Positions 35,144-49,662 of a DNA stretch of 64,000 bases are shown piece by piece. The stretch is from the NCBI RefSeq assembly GCF_038502225.1, contig NC_091292.1, forward strand, positions 46,396,004 to 46,460,003. The letters are read 5' to 3'. Both the position numbers and the translations under genes were made by a program. Source of the stretch: Cherax quadricarinatus. Its lineage: Eukaryota; Arthropoda; Malacostraca; Decapoda; Parastacidae. The stretch's first letter is position 1; every line of letters starts with the position of its first letter. The notes beneath the pieces are model-generated. The model was not told the origin of the DNA. It worked only from the letters and a program-made list of their open reading frames with translations, and did not search any database.

Positions 35144-36070
35144 ATGGCTTGCTTCTGCAGTGTTTTAAAAACTGAGGTTGGAGAGTTGAAGGAGGAGGTC
35201 TTGCTTCTCCAGGAGGAGATTAGGAGGCTGAAGGTCCACCTCAATGGGCCTGGGAGAGAGTGTGAGGTGGTTGGAGATGTGGGGAATGAGGCTTCTAGCA
35301 GTGAGGTGCAGTCTGTCTCTCACTGTGAGGAGGCTGTAGGTGGGGAGGTAGCAACGGCTACCAGCAGTGAGGTGCAGCCCAGCACCTGCTACAAGTGGCG
35401 AGTTGTTCACAGTAATGGGAGGCGCATCAGAGTAAGGAAAGTTAAGAGTGAAGATCTGAAGGTAGGAAATCGCTTCTCTGTTCTTCAGGATGAATGTACT
35501 TCAGTGGCCAGTGAAGGTAAGGGTACTACTGCCCCTGCTAATGGAGGTAAGCGCATTCTTGTGGTTGGTGACTCTCAGGTAAGATATATTGACCGTGCTT
35601 TTTGTAATAGGAATAAGAAGATGAGAGATAGAGTGTGCTTCCCTGGAGCTGGTGTTGGGGACATTGTCAACAGGCTGGATAATATCATGTCAGGTAATGG
35701 GAACAAGCCCATTATCTGTCTCAGTGCTGGTGGAAATGATATTGGGAAGGGTAGGAGAGAAGAGCTGCTAGATAAGTACAGGTCAGCTATAGATTTCATT
35801 AAGTCTAAGGGAGGGATCCCAATCATATGTAGCATCTTGCCTAGAAGGGGAGTAGGAAATGAATGGTTGTCTAGGGCAATTGGTGTAAATTGCTGGCTAG
35901 ACAGATACTGCAAGGAACTTGCAATCCCATTCATTGACAACTGGAACAACTTTTATGGCAAACATGATATGTATGCAAGGGATGGGGTACATCTCTCTGG
36001 GGCTGGGGTGGTAGCACTTGCAGACTCGATTGAGAAGGCCATTGGTGAAATGCCTATGATTTTAAACTGA
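35144..36070 (+). CDS. CR1 ORF1: coiled coil plus SGNH/GDSL esterase domain
   Basis: 308 residues from the ATG at 35144. Residues 10-35 (EVGELKEEVLLLQEEIRRLK) form a leucine-rich coiled coil, probably for oligomerisation. A basic linker follows (RVRKVKSEDLKVGNR, about 96-110). From 138 on comes an SGNH-hydrolase fold: VVGDSQVRY (block I, Ser 144), GAGVGDI, SAGGNDIG (block III, Asn 198) and ARDGVHLSG (block V, Asp 280 and His 283). The catalytic Ser, Asn, Asp and His are all present. Esterase-type ORF1 proteins are known from CR1 elements and are thought to act in the ribonucleoprotein or at membranes. The stop codon overlaps the ORF2 start as TGATG. Confidence 0.85.
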   Translation: MACFCSVLKTEVGELKEEVLLLQEEIRRLKVHLNGPGRECEVVGDVGNEASSSEVQSVSHCEEAVGGEVATATSSEVQPSTCYKWRVVHSNGRRIRVRKVKSEDLKVGNRFSVLQDECTSVASEGKGTTAPANGGKRILVVGDSQVRYIDRAFCNRNKKMRDRVCFPGAGVGDIVNRLDNIMSGNGNKPIICLSAGGNDIGKGRREELLDKYRSAIDFIKSKGGIPIICSILPRRGVGNEWLSRAIGVNCWLDRYCKELAIPFIDNWNNFYGKHDMYARDGVHLSGAGVVALADSIEKAIGEMPMILN

Positions 36071-39015
36071 TGGAAGATAGAGGTATGGGTGTGTGTGGGA
36101 AACAAGCAGGTTGCAACACTTGGGTTGGAAACAGTAAATGTATAAAAGGCATTCAGCATGAAGTTATAAATAAAGACAATAGATCAGGTCAGCAAACAAA
36201 GGGGGACAGCAGAGGGCAGCAAGGGACTAGCTCCCTTAAGGTTTACTATACTAATAGCAGGAGTGTAAGAAATAAGATAGATGAGCTAAGATTAATTGCA
36301 AGTGCAGGAAACATAGATATTATTGCTATAACAGAGACCTGGCTCAATCTGAAAGATAGAGAGATGCCCTCTGAATGTCACATACAAGGCTATAAATTAT
36401 TCCACACTGACAGGGTCAACAGGAAAGGTGGTGGAGTAGCGATGTATGTCAGAGACAATTTAAATTGTTGTGTTAGACAAGATATTAAATTAGAAGCGTC
36501 AGCCACTGAATCTGTTTGGTTACAGCTTCTCGAGGGCCGAGAAAAACTAATTTTGGGTGTGATTTACAGGGCCCCAAATCTTGATAGGGAGTGCAGTAAA
36601 CTTCTATGGGACGAAATTCGTAAGGCATCTACATACGAAAATGTTGTGCTAATGGGAGATTTCAACTATAGACAGATTGACTGGAGCAATTTGACAGGAA
36701 ATTTAGAGTCAGGTGACTTTCTTGATACGATCCAGGATTGTTTTTTAAAACAGTTTGTGACAGAGCCAACTAGGGGAAATAACCTCCTTGACTTGGTTCT
36801 TGCCAGTAGGGAAACACTAATTAATAATCTTGAGGTTAATGATGAGCTTGGGGAAAGTGATCACAAATCACTCAGTTTTAATATATCATGGAATTCCCCT
36901 AATAATGGCAATCAAGTCTCCGTCCCTGACTTTCGCTTGGCTGATTTCATAGGACTGAAAAATTACTTAGGTGGGCTGAACTGGAATGACCTGACTAAGG
37001 GTCAGGTAGGTGGTGATGGTTGCCGATATGATGCTTTCCAGGGCATAGTTCTAGCTGCTCAGTCAAATTATGTTCCAAATAGGGAAATCAGATCAAACAA
37101 AAATGATCCTAAATGGATGAACAATAGATTAAAATATCTGATTGGTCAAAAGAGAGGCATATATAGGCAAATCAAAAGAGGAGAGGGGCAATTGAGAAAT
37201 CGATATATTCAGTTAAAGAGAGAAATAAAAAAGGGAATTAGAAAAGCAAAAAGAGATTATGAGGTTAAAGTTGCAAGAGAATCGAAGACTAACCCAAAAG
37301 GATTCTTTCAGGTATACAGAAGTAAGATCAGGGACAAGATAGGCCCACTCAAAAGTTCCTCGGGTCAGCTCACTGACAGTGATAAGGAAATGTGTAGAAT
37401 TTTTAACACATACTTCCTCTCAGTTTTTACACAGGAGGATACCAGCGATATTCCAGTAATGATAAATTATGTAGAACAGGACGATAATAAACTGTGCACT
37501 ATTAGGGTCACAAGTGACATGGTCCTTAGGCAAATAGATAAATTAAAACCTAACAAATCCCCAGGCCCTGATGAACTGTATGCAAGGGTTCTAAAGGAAT
37601 GTAAAGAGGAGCTTAGCACACCTTTGGCTAATCTTTTCAACATATCACTACAAACTGGCATGGTGCCAGATAAGTGGAAAATGGCAAATGTGATACCTAT
37701 TTTCAAAACAGGTGACAGGTCCTTAGCTTCGAACTATAGACCAATAAGCCTAACCTCCATAGTGGGAAAATTTATGGAATCAATAATTGCCGAGGCAGTT
37801 CGTAGCCACCTTGAAAAGCATAAATTAATCAACGAATCTCAGCATGGTTTTACAAAGGGGCGTTCCTGCCTTACGAATTTATTAACTTTTTTCACTAAGG
37901 TATTTGAGGAGGTAGATCATGGTAATGAATATGATATTGTGTATATGGACTTCAGTAAGGCTTTTGACAGGGTCCCACATCAGAGACTATTGAGGAAAAT
38001 TAAAGCACATGGAATAGGAGGAGAAATTTTTTCCTGGATAGAGGCATGGTTGACAAATAGGCAGCAGAGAGTTTGCATAAATGGGGAGAAATCAGAGTGG
38101 GGAAGCGTCACGAGCGGTGTTCCACAGGGGTCAGTGTTGGGCCCCCTGCTGTTCACAATCTACATAAACGACATAGATGAGGGCATAAAGAGCGACATCG
38201 GCAAGTTTGCCGATGACACCAAAATAGGCCGTCGAATTCATTCTGACGAGGACATTCGAGCACTCCAGGAAGATTTGAATAGACTGATGCAGTGGTCGGA
38301 GAAGTGGCAGATGCAGTTTAATATAGACAAATGCAAAGTTCTAAATGTTGGACAGGACAATAACCATGCCACATATAAACTAAATAATGTAGATCTTAAT
38401 ATTACGGATTGCGAAAAAGATTTAGGAGTTCTGGTTAGCAGTAATCTGAAACCAAGACAACAGTGCATAAGTGTTCGCAATAAAGCTAATAGAATCCTTG
38501 GCTTCATATCAAGAAGCATAAATAATAGGAGTCCTCAGGTTGTTCTTCAACTCTATACATCCTTGGTTAGGCCTCATTTAGATTATGCTGCACAGTTTTG
38601 GTCACCGTATTACAGAATGGATATAAATTCTCTGGAAAATGTACAAAGGAGGATGACAAAGTTGATCCCATGTATCAGAAACCTTCCCTATGAGGATAGA
38701 CTAAGGGCCCTGAAACTGCACTCTCTAGAAAGACGTAGAATTAGGGGGGATATGATTGAGGTGTATAAATGGAAGACAGGAATAAATAAAGGGGATGTAA
38801 ATAGTGTGCTGAAAATATCTAGCCTAGACAGGACTCGCAGCAATGGTTTTAAGTTGGAAAAATTCAGATTCAGGAAGGATATAGGAAAGTACTGGTTTGG
38901 TAATAGAGTTGTGGATGAGTGGAACAAACTCCCAAGTACCGTTATAGAGGCCAGAACGTTGTGTAGCTTTAAAAATAGGTTGGATAAATACATGAGTAGA
39001 TGTGGGTGGGTGTGA
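36070..39015 (+). CDS. CR1 ORF2: APE endonuclease and reverse transcriptase
   Basis: 981 residues, with the ATG sharing its A with the ORF1 stop (TGATG), which suggests reinitiation after ORF1. Residues 56-270: APE endonuclease with NSRSVRNKIDEL, ITETW (Glu 89), MGDFNYRQIDW (Asp 197, Asn 199), LLDLVLAS and GESDHKSL (Asp 264, His 265). [56 protein letters not shown] (from 625), [19 protein letters not shown] and KFADDTKI (Asp pair 715-716). The C-terminal part contains NLKPRQQCISVRNK and SLERRRIRGDMIEVYKW. All catalytic residues are present and there is no stop, so the protein should be able to nick DNA and copy its RNA by target-primed reverse transcription. Confidence 0.9.
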   Translation: MEDRGMGVCGKQAGCNTWVGNSKCIKGIQHEVINKDNRSGQQTKGDSRGQQGTSSLKVYYTNSRSVRNKIDELRLIASAGNIDIIAITETWLNLKDREMPSECHIQGYKLFHTDRVNRKGGGVAMYVRDNLNCCVRQDIKLEASATESVWLQLLEGREKLILGVIYRAPNLDRECSKLLWDEIRKASTYENVVLMGDFNYRQIDWSNLTGNLESGDFLDTIQDCFLKQFVTEPTRGNNLLDLVLASRETLINNLEVNDELGESDHKSLSFNISWNSPNNGNQVSVPDFRLADFIGLKNYLGGLNWNDLTKGQVGGDGCRYDAFQGIVLAAQSNYVPNREIRSNKNDPKWMNNRLKYLIGQKRGIYRQIKRGEGQLRNRYIQLKREIKKGIRKAKRDYEVKVARESKTNPKGFFQVYRSKIRDKIGPLKSSSGQLTDSDKEMCRIFNTYFLSVFTQEDTSDIPVMINYVEQDDNKLCTIRVTSDMVLRQIDKLKPNKSPGPDELYARVLKECKEELSTPLANLFNISLQTGMVPDKWKMANVIPIFKTGDRSLASNYRPISLTSIVGKFMESIIAEAVRSHLEKHKLINESQHGFTKGRSCLTNLLTFFTKVFEEVDHGNEYDIVYMDFSKAFDRVPHQRLLRKIKAHGIGGEIFSWIEAWLTNRQQRVCINGEKSEWGSVTSGVPQGSVLGPLLFTIYINDIDEGIKSDIGKFADDTKIGRRIHSDEDIRALQEDLNRLMQWSEKWQMQFNIDKCKVLNVGQDNNHATYKLNNVDLNITDCEKDLGVLVSSNLKPRQQCISVRNKANRILGFISRSINNRSPQVVLQLYTSLVRPHLDYAAQFWSPYYRMDINSLENVQRRMTKLIPCIRNLPYEDRLRALKLHSLERRRIRGDMIEVYKWKTGINKGDVNSVLKISSLDRTRSNGFKLEKFRFRKDIGKYWFGNRVVDEWNKLPSTVIEARTLCSFKNRLDKYMSRCGWV

Positions 39016-39169
39016 GTTAGACCTGATAGCTTGTGCTACCAGGTCGGTTGCCGTGTTCCTCCCTTAAGTCAATGTGACCTGACCTGACTAGGTTGGGTGC
39101 ATTGGCTTAAGCCGGTAGGAGACTTGGACCTGCCTCGCATGGGCCAGTAGGCCTTCTGCAGTGTTCCTT

Positions 39170-39193
39170 CGTTCTTATGTTCTTATGTTCTTA
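39170..39193 (+). repeat. CR1 3' terminal 8-bp repeats
   Basis: Three tandem copies of GTTCTTAT end the element, directly followed by RTE sequence. Such tails mark the CR1 3' end. Confidence 0.8.
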
Positions 39194-41567
39194 TGTTATA
39201 TAAAACTGGGTTGCTTAAATGTGCGTGGATGTAGTGCGGATGACAAGAAACAGATGATTGCTGATGTTATGAATGAAAAGAAGTTGGATGTCCTGGCCCT
39301 AAGCGAAACAAAGCTGAAGGGGGTAGGAGAGTTTCAGTGGGGGGAAATAAATGGGATTAAATCTGGAGTATCTGAGAGAGTTAGAGCAAAGGAAGGGGTA
39401 GCAGTAATGTTAAATGATCAGTTATGGAAGGAGAAAAGAGAATATGAATGTGTAAATTCAAGAATTATGTGGATTAAAGTAAAGGTTGGATGCGAGAAGT
39501 GGGTCATAATAAGCGTGTATGCACCTGGAGAAGAGAGGAATGCAGAGGAGAGAGAGAGATTTTGGGAGATGTTAAGTGAATGTATAGGAGCCTTTGAACC
39601 AAGTGAGAGAGTAATTGTGGTAGGGGACTTGAATGCTAAAGTAGGAGAAACTTTTAGAGAGGGTGTGGTAGGTAAGTTTGGGGTGCCAGGTGTAAATGAT
39701 AATGGGAGCCCTTTGATTGAACTTTGTATAGAAAGGGGTTTAGTTATAGGTAATACATATTTTAAGAAAAAGAGGATAAATAAGTATACACGATATGATG
39801 TAGGGCGAAATGACAGTAGTTTGTTGGATTATGTATTGGTAGATAAAAGACTGTTGAGTAGACTTCAGGATGTACATGTTTATAGAGGGGCCACAGATAT
39901 ATCAGATCACTTTCTAGTTGTAGCTACACTGAGAGTAAAAGGTAGATGGGATACAAGGAGAATAGAAGCATCAGGGAAGAGAGAGGTGAAGGTTTATAAA
40001 CTAAAAGAGGAGGCAGTTAGGGTAAGATATAAACAGCTATTGGAGGATAGATGGGCTAATGAGAGCATAGGCAATGGGGTCGAAGAGGTATGGGGTAGGT
40101 TTAAAAATGTAGTGTTAGAGTGTTCAGCAGAAGTTTGTGGTTACAGGAAAGTGGGTGCAGGAGGGAAGAGGAGCGATTGGTGGAATGATGATGTAAAGAG
40201 AGTAGTAAGGGAGAAAAAGTTAGCATATGAGAAGTTTTTACAAAGTAGAAGTGATGCAAGGAGGGAAGAGTATATGGAGAAAAAGAGAGAAGTTAAGAGA
40301 GTGGTGAAGCAATGTAAAAAGAGAGCAAATGAGAGAGTGGGTGAGATGTTATCAACAAATTTTGTTGAAAATAAGAAAAAGTTTTGGAGTGAGATTAACA
40401 AGTTAAGAAAGCCTAGAGAACAAATGGATTTGTCAGTTAAAAATAGGAGAGGAGAGTTATTAAATGGAGAGTTAGAGGTATTGGGAAGATGGAAGGAATA
40501 TTTTGAGGAATTGTTAAATGTTGATGAAGATAGGGAAGCTGTGATTTCGTGTATAGGGCAAGGAGGAATAACATCTTGTAGGAGTGAGGAAGAGCCAGTT
40601 GTGAGTGTGGGGGAAGTTCGTGAGGCAGTAGGTAAAATGAAAGGGGGTAAGGCAGCCGGGATTGATGGGATAAAGATAGAAATGTTAAAAGCAGGTGGGG
40701 ATATAGTTTTGGAGTGGTTGGTGCAATTATTTAATAAATGTATGGAAGAGGGTAAGGTACCTAGGGATTGGCAGAGAGCATGCATAGTTCCTTTGTATAA
40801 AGGCAAAGGGGATAAAAGAGAGTGCAAAAATTATAGGGGGATAAGTCTGTTGAGTGTACCTGGTAAAGTGTATGGTAGAGTTATAATTGAAAGAATTAAG
40901 AGTAAGACGGAGAATAGGATAGCAGATGAACAAGGAGGCTTTAGGAAAGGTAGGGGGTGTGTGGACCAGGTGTTTACAGTGAAACATATAAGTGAACAGT
41001 ATTTAGATAAGGCTAAAGAGGTCTTTGTGGCATTTATGGATTTGGAAAAGGCGTATGACAGGGTGGATAGGGGGGCAATGTGGCAGATGTTGCAAGTGTA
41101 TGGTGTAGGAGGTAGGTTACTGAAAGCAGTGAAGAGTTTTTACGAGGATAGTGAGGCTCAAGTTAGAGTATGTAGGAAAGAGGGAAATTTTTTCCCAGTA
41201 AAAGTAGGCCTTAGACAAGGATGTGTGATGTCACCGTGGTTGTTTAATATATTTATAGATGGGGTTGTAAGAGAAGTAAATGCGAGGGTCTTGGCAAGAG
41301 GCGTGGAGTTAAAAGATAAAGAATCACACACAAAGTGGGAGTTGTCACAGCTGCTCTTTGCTGATGACACTGTGCTCTTGGGAGATTCTGAAGAGAAGTT
41401 GCAGAGATTGGTGGATGAATTTGGTAGGGTGTGCAAAAGAAGAAAATTAAAGGTGAATACAGGAAAGAGTAAGGTTATGAGGATAACAAAAAGATTAGGT
41501 GATGAAAGATTGAATATCAGATTGGAGGGAGAGAGTATGGAGGAGGTGAACGTATTCAGATATTTGG
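39194..41567 (+). mobile_element. RTE-clade LINE, copy 1 (truncated at both ends)
   Basis: The plus strand is open throughout. Endonuclease: KLGCLNVRGCSADDKKQ, LDVLALSETKLKG (Glu), VVGDLNAKVG and DISDHFLVV. RT: GKAAGIDGIKIEMLK, KNYRGISLLSVPGKVYGR, EQGGFRKGRGCVDQVF, AFMDLEKAYDRVDRG, LRQGCVMSPWLFNIFIDG and LLFADDTVLLGD. These are typical of the RTE clade, in which one ORF carries both domains. The 5' side is fused to the CR1 tail: the frame runs back through the 8-bp repeats to 39161. The 3' side stops at VFRYLG where a MITE copy begins. The C-terminal region is therefore missing. Copy 2 (42562-44590) differs at about 8 residues over some 485 shared ones. Confidence 0.85.
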
Positions 41568-42470
<903 letters not shown>

Positions 42471-42551
<81 letters not shown>

Positions 42552-42561
42552 TATATATATA
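42471..42561. repeat. (TA)n microsatellite
   Basis: A TA tract with one phase slip, between a MITE and RTE copy 2. Confidence 0.95.
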
Positions 42562-44590
42562 CTGTCTTGCCAGAATATATAAAAACCATTTGTCTCCATT
42601 CACTCCTATCAAACACGCTCACGCATGCCTGCTGGAAGTCCAAGCCCCTCGCACACAAAACCTCCTTTACCCCCTCCCTCCAACCTTTCCTAGGCCGACC
42701 CCTACCCCGCCTTCCTTCCACTACAGACTGATACACTCTTGAAGTCACTCTGTTTCGCTCCATTCTCTCTACATGTCCGAACCACCTCAACAACCCTTCC
42801 TCAGCCCTCTGGACAACAGTTTTGGTAATCCCGCACCTCCTCCTAACTTCCAAACTACGAATTCTCTGCATTATATTCACACCACACATTGCCCTCAGAC
42901 ATGACATCTCCACTGCCTCCAGCCTTCTCCTCGCTGCAACATTCATCACCCATGCTTCACACCCATATAAGAGCGTTGGTAAAACTATACTCTCATACAT
43001 TCCCCTCTTTGCCTCCAAGGACAAAGTTCTTTGTCTCCACAGACTCCTAAGTGCACCACTCACCCTTTTTCCCTCATCAATTCTATGATTCACCTCATCT
43101 TTCATAGACCCATCCGCTGACACGTCCACTCCCAAATATCTGAATACATTCACCTCCTCCATACTCTCTCCCTCCAATCTGATATCCAATCTTTCATCAC
43201 CTAATCTTTTTGTTATCCTCATAACCTTACTCTTTCCTGTATTCACTTTTAATTTTCTTCTTTTGCACACCCTACCAAATTCATCCACCAATCTCTGCAA
43301 CTTCTCTTCAGAATCTCCCAAGAGCACAGTGTCATCAGCAAAGAGCAACTGTGACAACTCCCACTTTATGTGTGATTCTTTATCTTTTAACTCCACGCCT
43401 CTTGCCAAGACCCTCGCATTTACTTCTCTTACAACCCCATCTATAAATATATTAAACAACCACGGTGACATCACACATCCTTGTCTAAGGCCTACTTTTA
43501 CTGGGAAATAATTTCCCTCTTTCCTACATACTCTAACTTGAGCCTCACTATCCTCGTAAAAACTCTTCACTGCTTTCAGTAACCTACCTCCTACACCATA
43601 CACCTGCAACATCTGCCACATTGCCCCCCTATCCACCCTGTCATACGCCTTTTCCAAATCCATAAATGCCACAAAGACCTCTTTAGCCTTATCTAAATAC
43701 TGTTCACTTATATGTTTCACTGTAAACACCTGGTCCACACACCCCCTACCTTTCCTAAAGCCTCCTTGTTCATCTGCTATCCTATTCTCCGTCTTACTCT
43801 TAATTCTTTCAATAATAACTCTACCATACACTTTACCAGGTACACTCAACAGACTTATCCCCCTATAATTTTTGCACTCTCTTTTGTCCCCTTTGCCTTT
43901 ATACAAAGGAACTATGCATGCTCTCTGCCAATCCCTAGGTACCTTACCCTCTTCCATACATTTATTAAATAATTGCACCAACCACTCCAAAACTATATCC
44001 CCACCTGCTTTTAACATTTCTATCTTTATCCCATCAATCCCGGCTGCCTTACCCCCTTTCATTTTACCTACTGCCTCACGAACTTCCCCCACACTCACAA
44101 CTGGCTCTTCCTCACTCCTACAAGATGTTATTCCTCCTTGCCCTATACACGAAATCACAGCTTCCCTATCTTCATCAACATTTAACAATTCCTCAAAATA
44201 TTCCCTCCATCTTCCCAATACCTCTAACTCTCCATTTAATAACTCTCCTCTCCTATTTTTAACTGACAAATCCATTTGTTCTCTAGGCTTCCTTAACTTG
44301 TTAATCTCACTCCAAAACTTTTTCTTATTTTCGACAAAATTTGTTGATAACATCTCACCCATTCTCTCATTTGCTCTCTTTTTACATTGCTTCACCACTC
44401 TCTTAACCTCTCTCTTTTTCTCCATATACTCTTCCCTCCTTGCATCATTTCTACTTTGTAAAAACTTCTCATATGCTAACTTTTTCTCCCTTACTACTCT
44501 CTTTACATCATCATTCCACCAATCGCTCCTCTTCCCTCCCACACCCACTGTCCTGTAACCACAAACTTCTGCTGAACACTCTAACAACAC
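42562..44590 (-). mobile_element. RTE-clade LINE, copy 2 (5'-truncated, RT intact)
   Basis: The minus-strand frame is open from 44590 for about 675 codons. It starts inside the linker after the endonuclease ([15 protein letters not shown]) and includes the complete RT (AFMDLEKAYDRVDRG, LLFADDTVLLGD). The C-terminal region missing from copy 1 is present: GYLGVDVSADG-like, [41 protein letters not shown] and GRPRKGWREGVKEVL. The frame then runs into the (TA)n. It is in inverted orientation to copy 1, forming arms of about 1.45 kb. The endonuclease is absent, so it cannot move alone. Confidence 0.88.
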
Positions 44591-44592
44591 TA

Positions 44593-44775
<183 letters not shown>

Positions 44776-44946
44776 TCTAAATGACCAAACCACCTCAACA
44801 ACCCCACTTCAGCCCTCTGACTTATACTTTTATTAACTTCACACCTTCTCCTTATTTCCACACTCCGAATTTTCTGCATAATATTTACACCACACATTGC
44901 CCTTAGACAGGACATCTCCACTGCCTCCAACTGCCTCCTCGCAGTA

Positions 44947-44947
<1 letters not shown>
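44776..44947 (-). mobile_element. RTE C-terminal fragment between two (TA)n tracts
   Basis: On the minus strand, about 57 codons read [20 protein letters not shown], then [15 protein letters not shown]. This is homologous to the C-terminus of RTE copy 2 but clearly more diverged, so it derives from another insertion. Confidence 0.8.

Positions 44948-47095
<2,148 letters not shown>

Positions 47096-47185
<90 letters not shown>
47096..47185. repeat. (TA)n microsatellite
   Basis: About 45 TA dinucleotides, joined directly to the Penelope-like relic. Confidence 0.97.
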
Positions 47186-47189
<4 letters not shown>

Positions 47190-47429
47190 ACAAATATCAT
47201 GCACATAGCAGAAACAAACTTAAGAAGACGTTTTGGCCCGACCTGGACCATTAACTAGTCACACTAACACACGAAGGTATGGGAGCAGTACATATACGAG
47301 AGGAGAGAAGGGACAGGAACTAGAGACGGTAGTGGAAGTGGAAATAGTATTAGTAGGCAGGGATAGTGGAACAAGAGACTAAAAGTGCAGTGAAGCGAGG
47401 CAAAATAGTAGTAGTAGTAGTAGTAGCAA

Positions 47430-47462
<33 letters not shown>

Positions 47463-48095
47463 CAATAGTAGTAGTAGTAGTAGAAGCAGTAGAAGAAGAA
47501 GCATTCGGGATGGTCTACGAGGGTGGGACCAAAAACACAGAGGAAAAAACTGATGGACATAAGACACCTAAGCAGAAGAAAGGAAAAGATAAAAAAATAT
47601 AGGAAAGGGAAGAAACAAAGAGAGGAGGAGACATAGAACAGGTCAAGTCTCTAATGTTCCGAAGTTTGGAACATTTGACAATGTAATAAGAAAGGAAGAC
47701 ATCTACAGAGACAAAGCCAAAACTAAGATTCATATTAGGAAAGTTGTTTATAATAACAGGATGCTTCAAGAAGACAGCGTCTGTGAAGAATAGGAGAAAG
47801 GTAGACAGTCTTGGCAGAGGACCAGTCAGTGATCTTAAACATGACGAAAAAGAGCATTATTGGTGTCGGCAGATCTAACACATTTTTTGTGTTCTTTAAG
47901 TCTGTTATAAAGAGAGCGGCCAGTTTCTCCAAAGTATTGGAGAGTACAAGAGGAGCAGGAAATGGAGTAGACACCGGAAGCATAAACAGCAGGAGAAGTA
48001 CCAGCTAGATTACTGTGAAGAGTATTAGCTTGGTAAACGATGAACCCCCACGGGTTTATCGCTTACCTACGACTATACTAACAATGTAACTTATC
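47186..48095 (-). mobile_element. Penelope-like element, GIY-YIG relic (copy 2)
   Basis: Collinear with 12640-13570. The minus strand reads GVYSISCSSCTLQYFGETGR, then RLKEHKKCVRSADTNNALF, a better preserved GIY-YIG domain that ends in a stop soon after. The 3' terminal motif GACGTTTTGGCCCGACCTGG is at about 47227. A (GTA)n-like run (47406-47500) expands the non-coding tail. Confidence 0.77.
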
Positions 48096-48968
48096 CTTGA
48101 AGTTTGCTGTTCCTTGAATATGGCGTGAGCCCACTGATCGCTCAGCCCACTGCTACTTCTGCCTGGTGGATCCTTTCAAACACCGAACTGGGAAAAATAC
48201 ACCTGCTATTTTTTATCCAGACCTTCCCTCTTCTATTGCACCAGTACCTCCCGAAAGAAGTCAATCATTAGAAGAAAGCAGCAAATCAGAAAATTAAGAG
48301 CACAGTGAATAAGACCATGAACTCACAGATGCAGCTGTTGGGAAGAATCCTTAATACCCAAACCAAACAGACCTCAGTGGCCTTATCAGAGATCTTGGTT
48401 TGACAAAGTCAAATGATGAGCTTTTGAATTCAAGGCTCAAGGAGTGGGACTTGGTGGATGAAAGTCTGCAAGTGACAAGCCAAAGAAAACGTCACCAACA
48501 TTTCTTAAGCTTCTTCACTAATGAAGACAGGTTTTGCTATTATATCAGGCCTGTTTGATGTAATTGGAATTGTATGCAATCCAGATGAGTGATGACTCTT
48601 CATTGACAGCTCCTCCAAAAGCCTAAAAGCTGTACTTCTCCATAATGGGAACTAGTATCCAGCTCTTCCCTTGACTCATTCAGTGCATCTTAAGGAGGAT
48701 TACAACAGTGTCAAACTTCTTCTGGAAGCTTTGAACTATAATAAGTATGGGAAGTTATTGGAGGCTTCAAAATGGTTGCATTTTTGATGGAACTCCAAGG
48801 AGGTTTTACCAAGTTTCCCTGTTATCTCTGTCATTGGGATAGTAGAGGCAGAGCAGCACATTACCAGAGGAAGCACTGGCCTCAAAGGACTGAGTTTTCA
48901 GTAGGAAGACACAATATCAAACATAAACCATTGGTAGATTCTCAAAAAGTTCTGTTCCCTACATTACA

Positions 48969-49268
48969 TGTCGAGAGGGTTCGTGGAGATGTGATGGTTG
49001 GAGTTAAACACACTTGTTGGATGGTAACACTTATATTAGCAGAGTGTGAGAGGGGAGAGGACCAGCCTGCCTGTGTTGCCTGTCGTAGACCTAAGCGCAG
49101 AGTGAGGACGAGGCCGGGAGTGCAGCGCTCTCATGCGGCATCATGTTACGTCACACAAGCTAGTCACTGAGCCTAGCAAGGGGTCAGCTATGTAAAACAT
49201 ATGGATGGTACTAACTATGATACTCAGATAACATATACATATACAAGGGATCAGCAACTATGCTGACA
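48969..49268 (-). repeat. LTR (3' LTR relative to the minus-strand element)
   Basis: 300 bp, TG...CA bounded, direct repeat of 49663-49960. Similarity of the downstream 26 bp to the copy near 30330 leaves the exact inner border uncertain. Confidence 0.65.
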
Positions 49269-49662
49269 GCTCAGTCATGTTACGTATTTTGTCTCGACAT
49301 ACAATTCTATGCTATAGGCTGAACGATGAGAACAGCAGGGGTAGAAAGCTGGCTTAGCAGGCAAGGCTGGTACTTAAGACAGGCTAGATGGTGTAGGCTG
49401 CTTGACTTCCCCCCTTCCCACAGACTGGCTTGGTGGCTTGGCTTAATTGGCAAACCCAGGTCAACCCCTCAGAAGTAATGCAGATAAGCAGATAAACACT
49501 ATGACACAAAGACTGACCAGTAAGCAAGAAGCAAACAGGCTGGTGGACACTTGCTTGAGTAGGCTAGCATGCAGTCGACACAATGTCCATCGTCGGCTGA
49601 CAGAAGTGATCTCCATACATCTGCGTAAATATTAATTTTACGTCTGCACCGCTGTCACCATT

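Larger units (their letters stand above)
35036..39193 (+). mobile_element. CR1-type LINE, apparently intact
   Basis: A complete-looking element: a short leader with two copies of a 21-bp unit (about 35045-35086), ORF1 (35144-36070), ORF2 (36070-39015), and a 3' tail ending in tandem 8-bp repeats (GTTCTTAT) at about 39170-39193. An 8-bp 3' repeat is a hallmark of CR1. Both ORFs are uninterrupted, so the copy is young. A second copy lies at 54140-57885 on the other strand and a related subfamily at 61.1-63.9 kb. Confidence 0.85.

Noticed and set aside
43263..44558. Plus-strand frames over RTE copy 2
   Set aside because: Antisense shadows of the RT; the same shadows occur opposite RTE copy 1.
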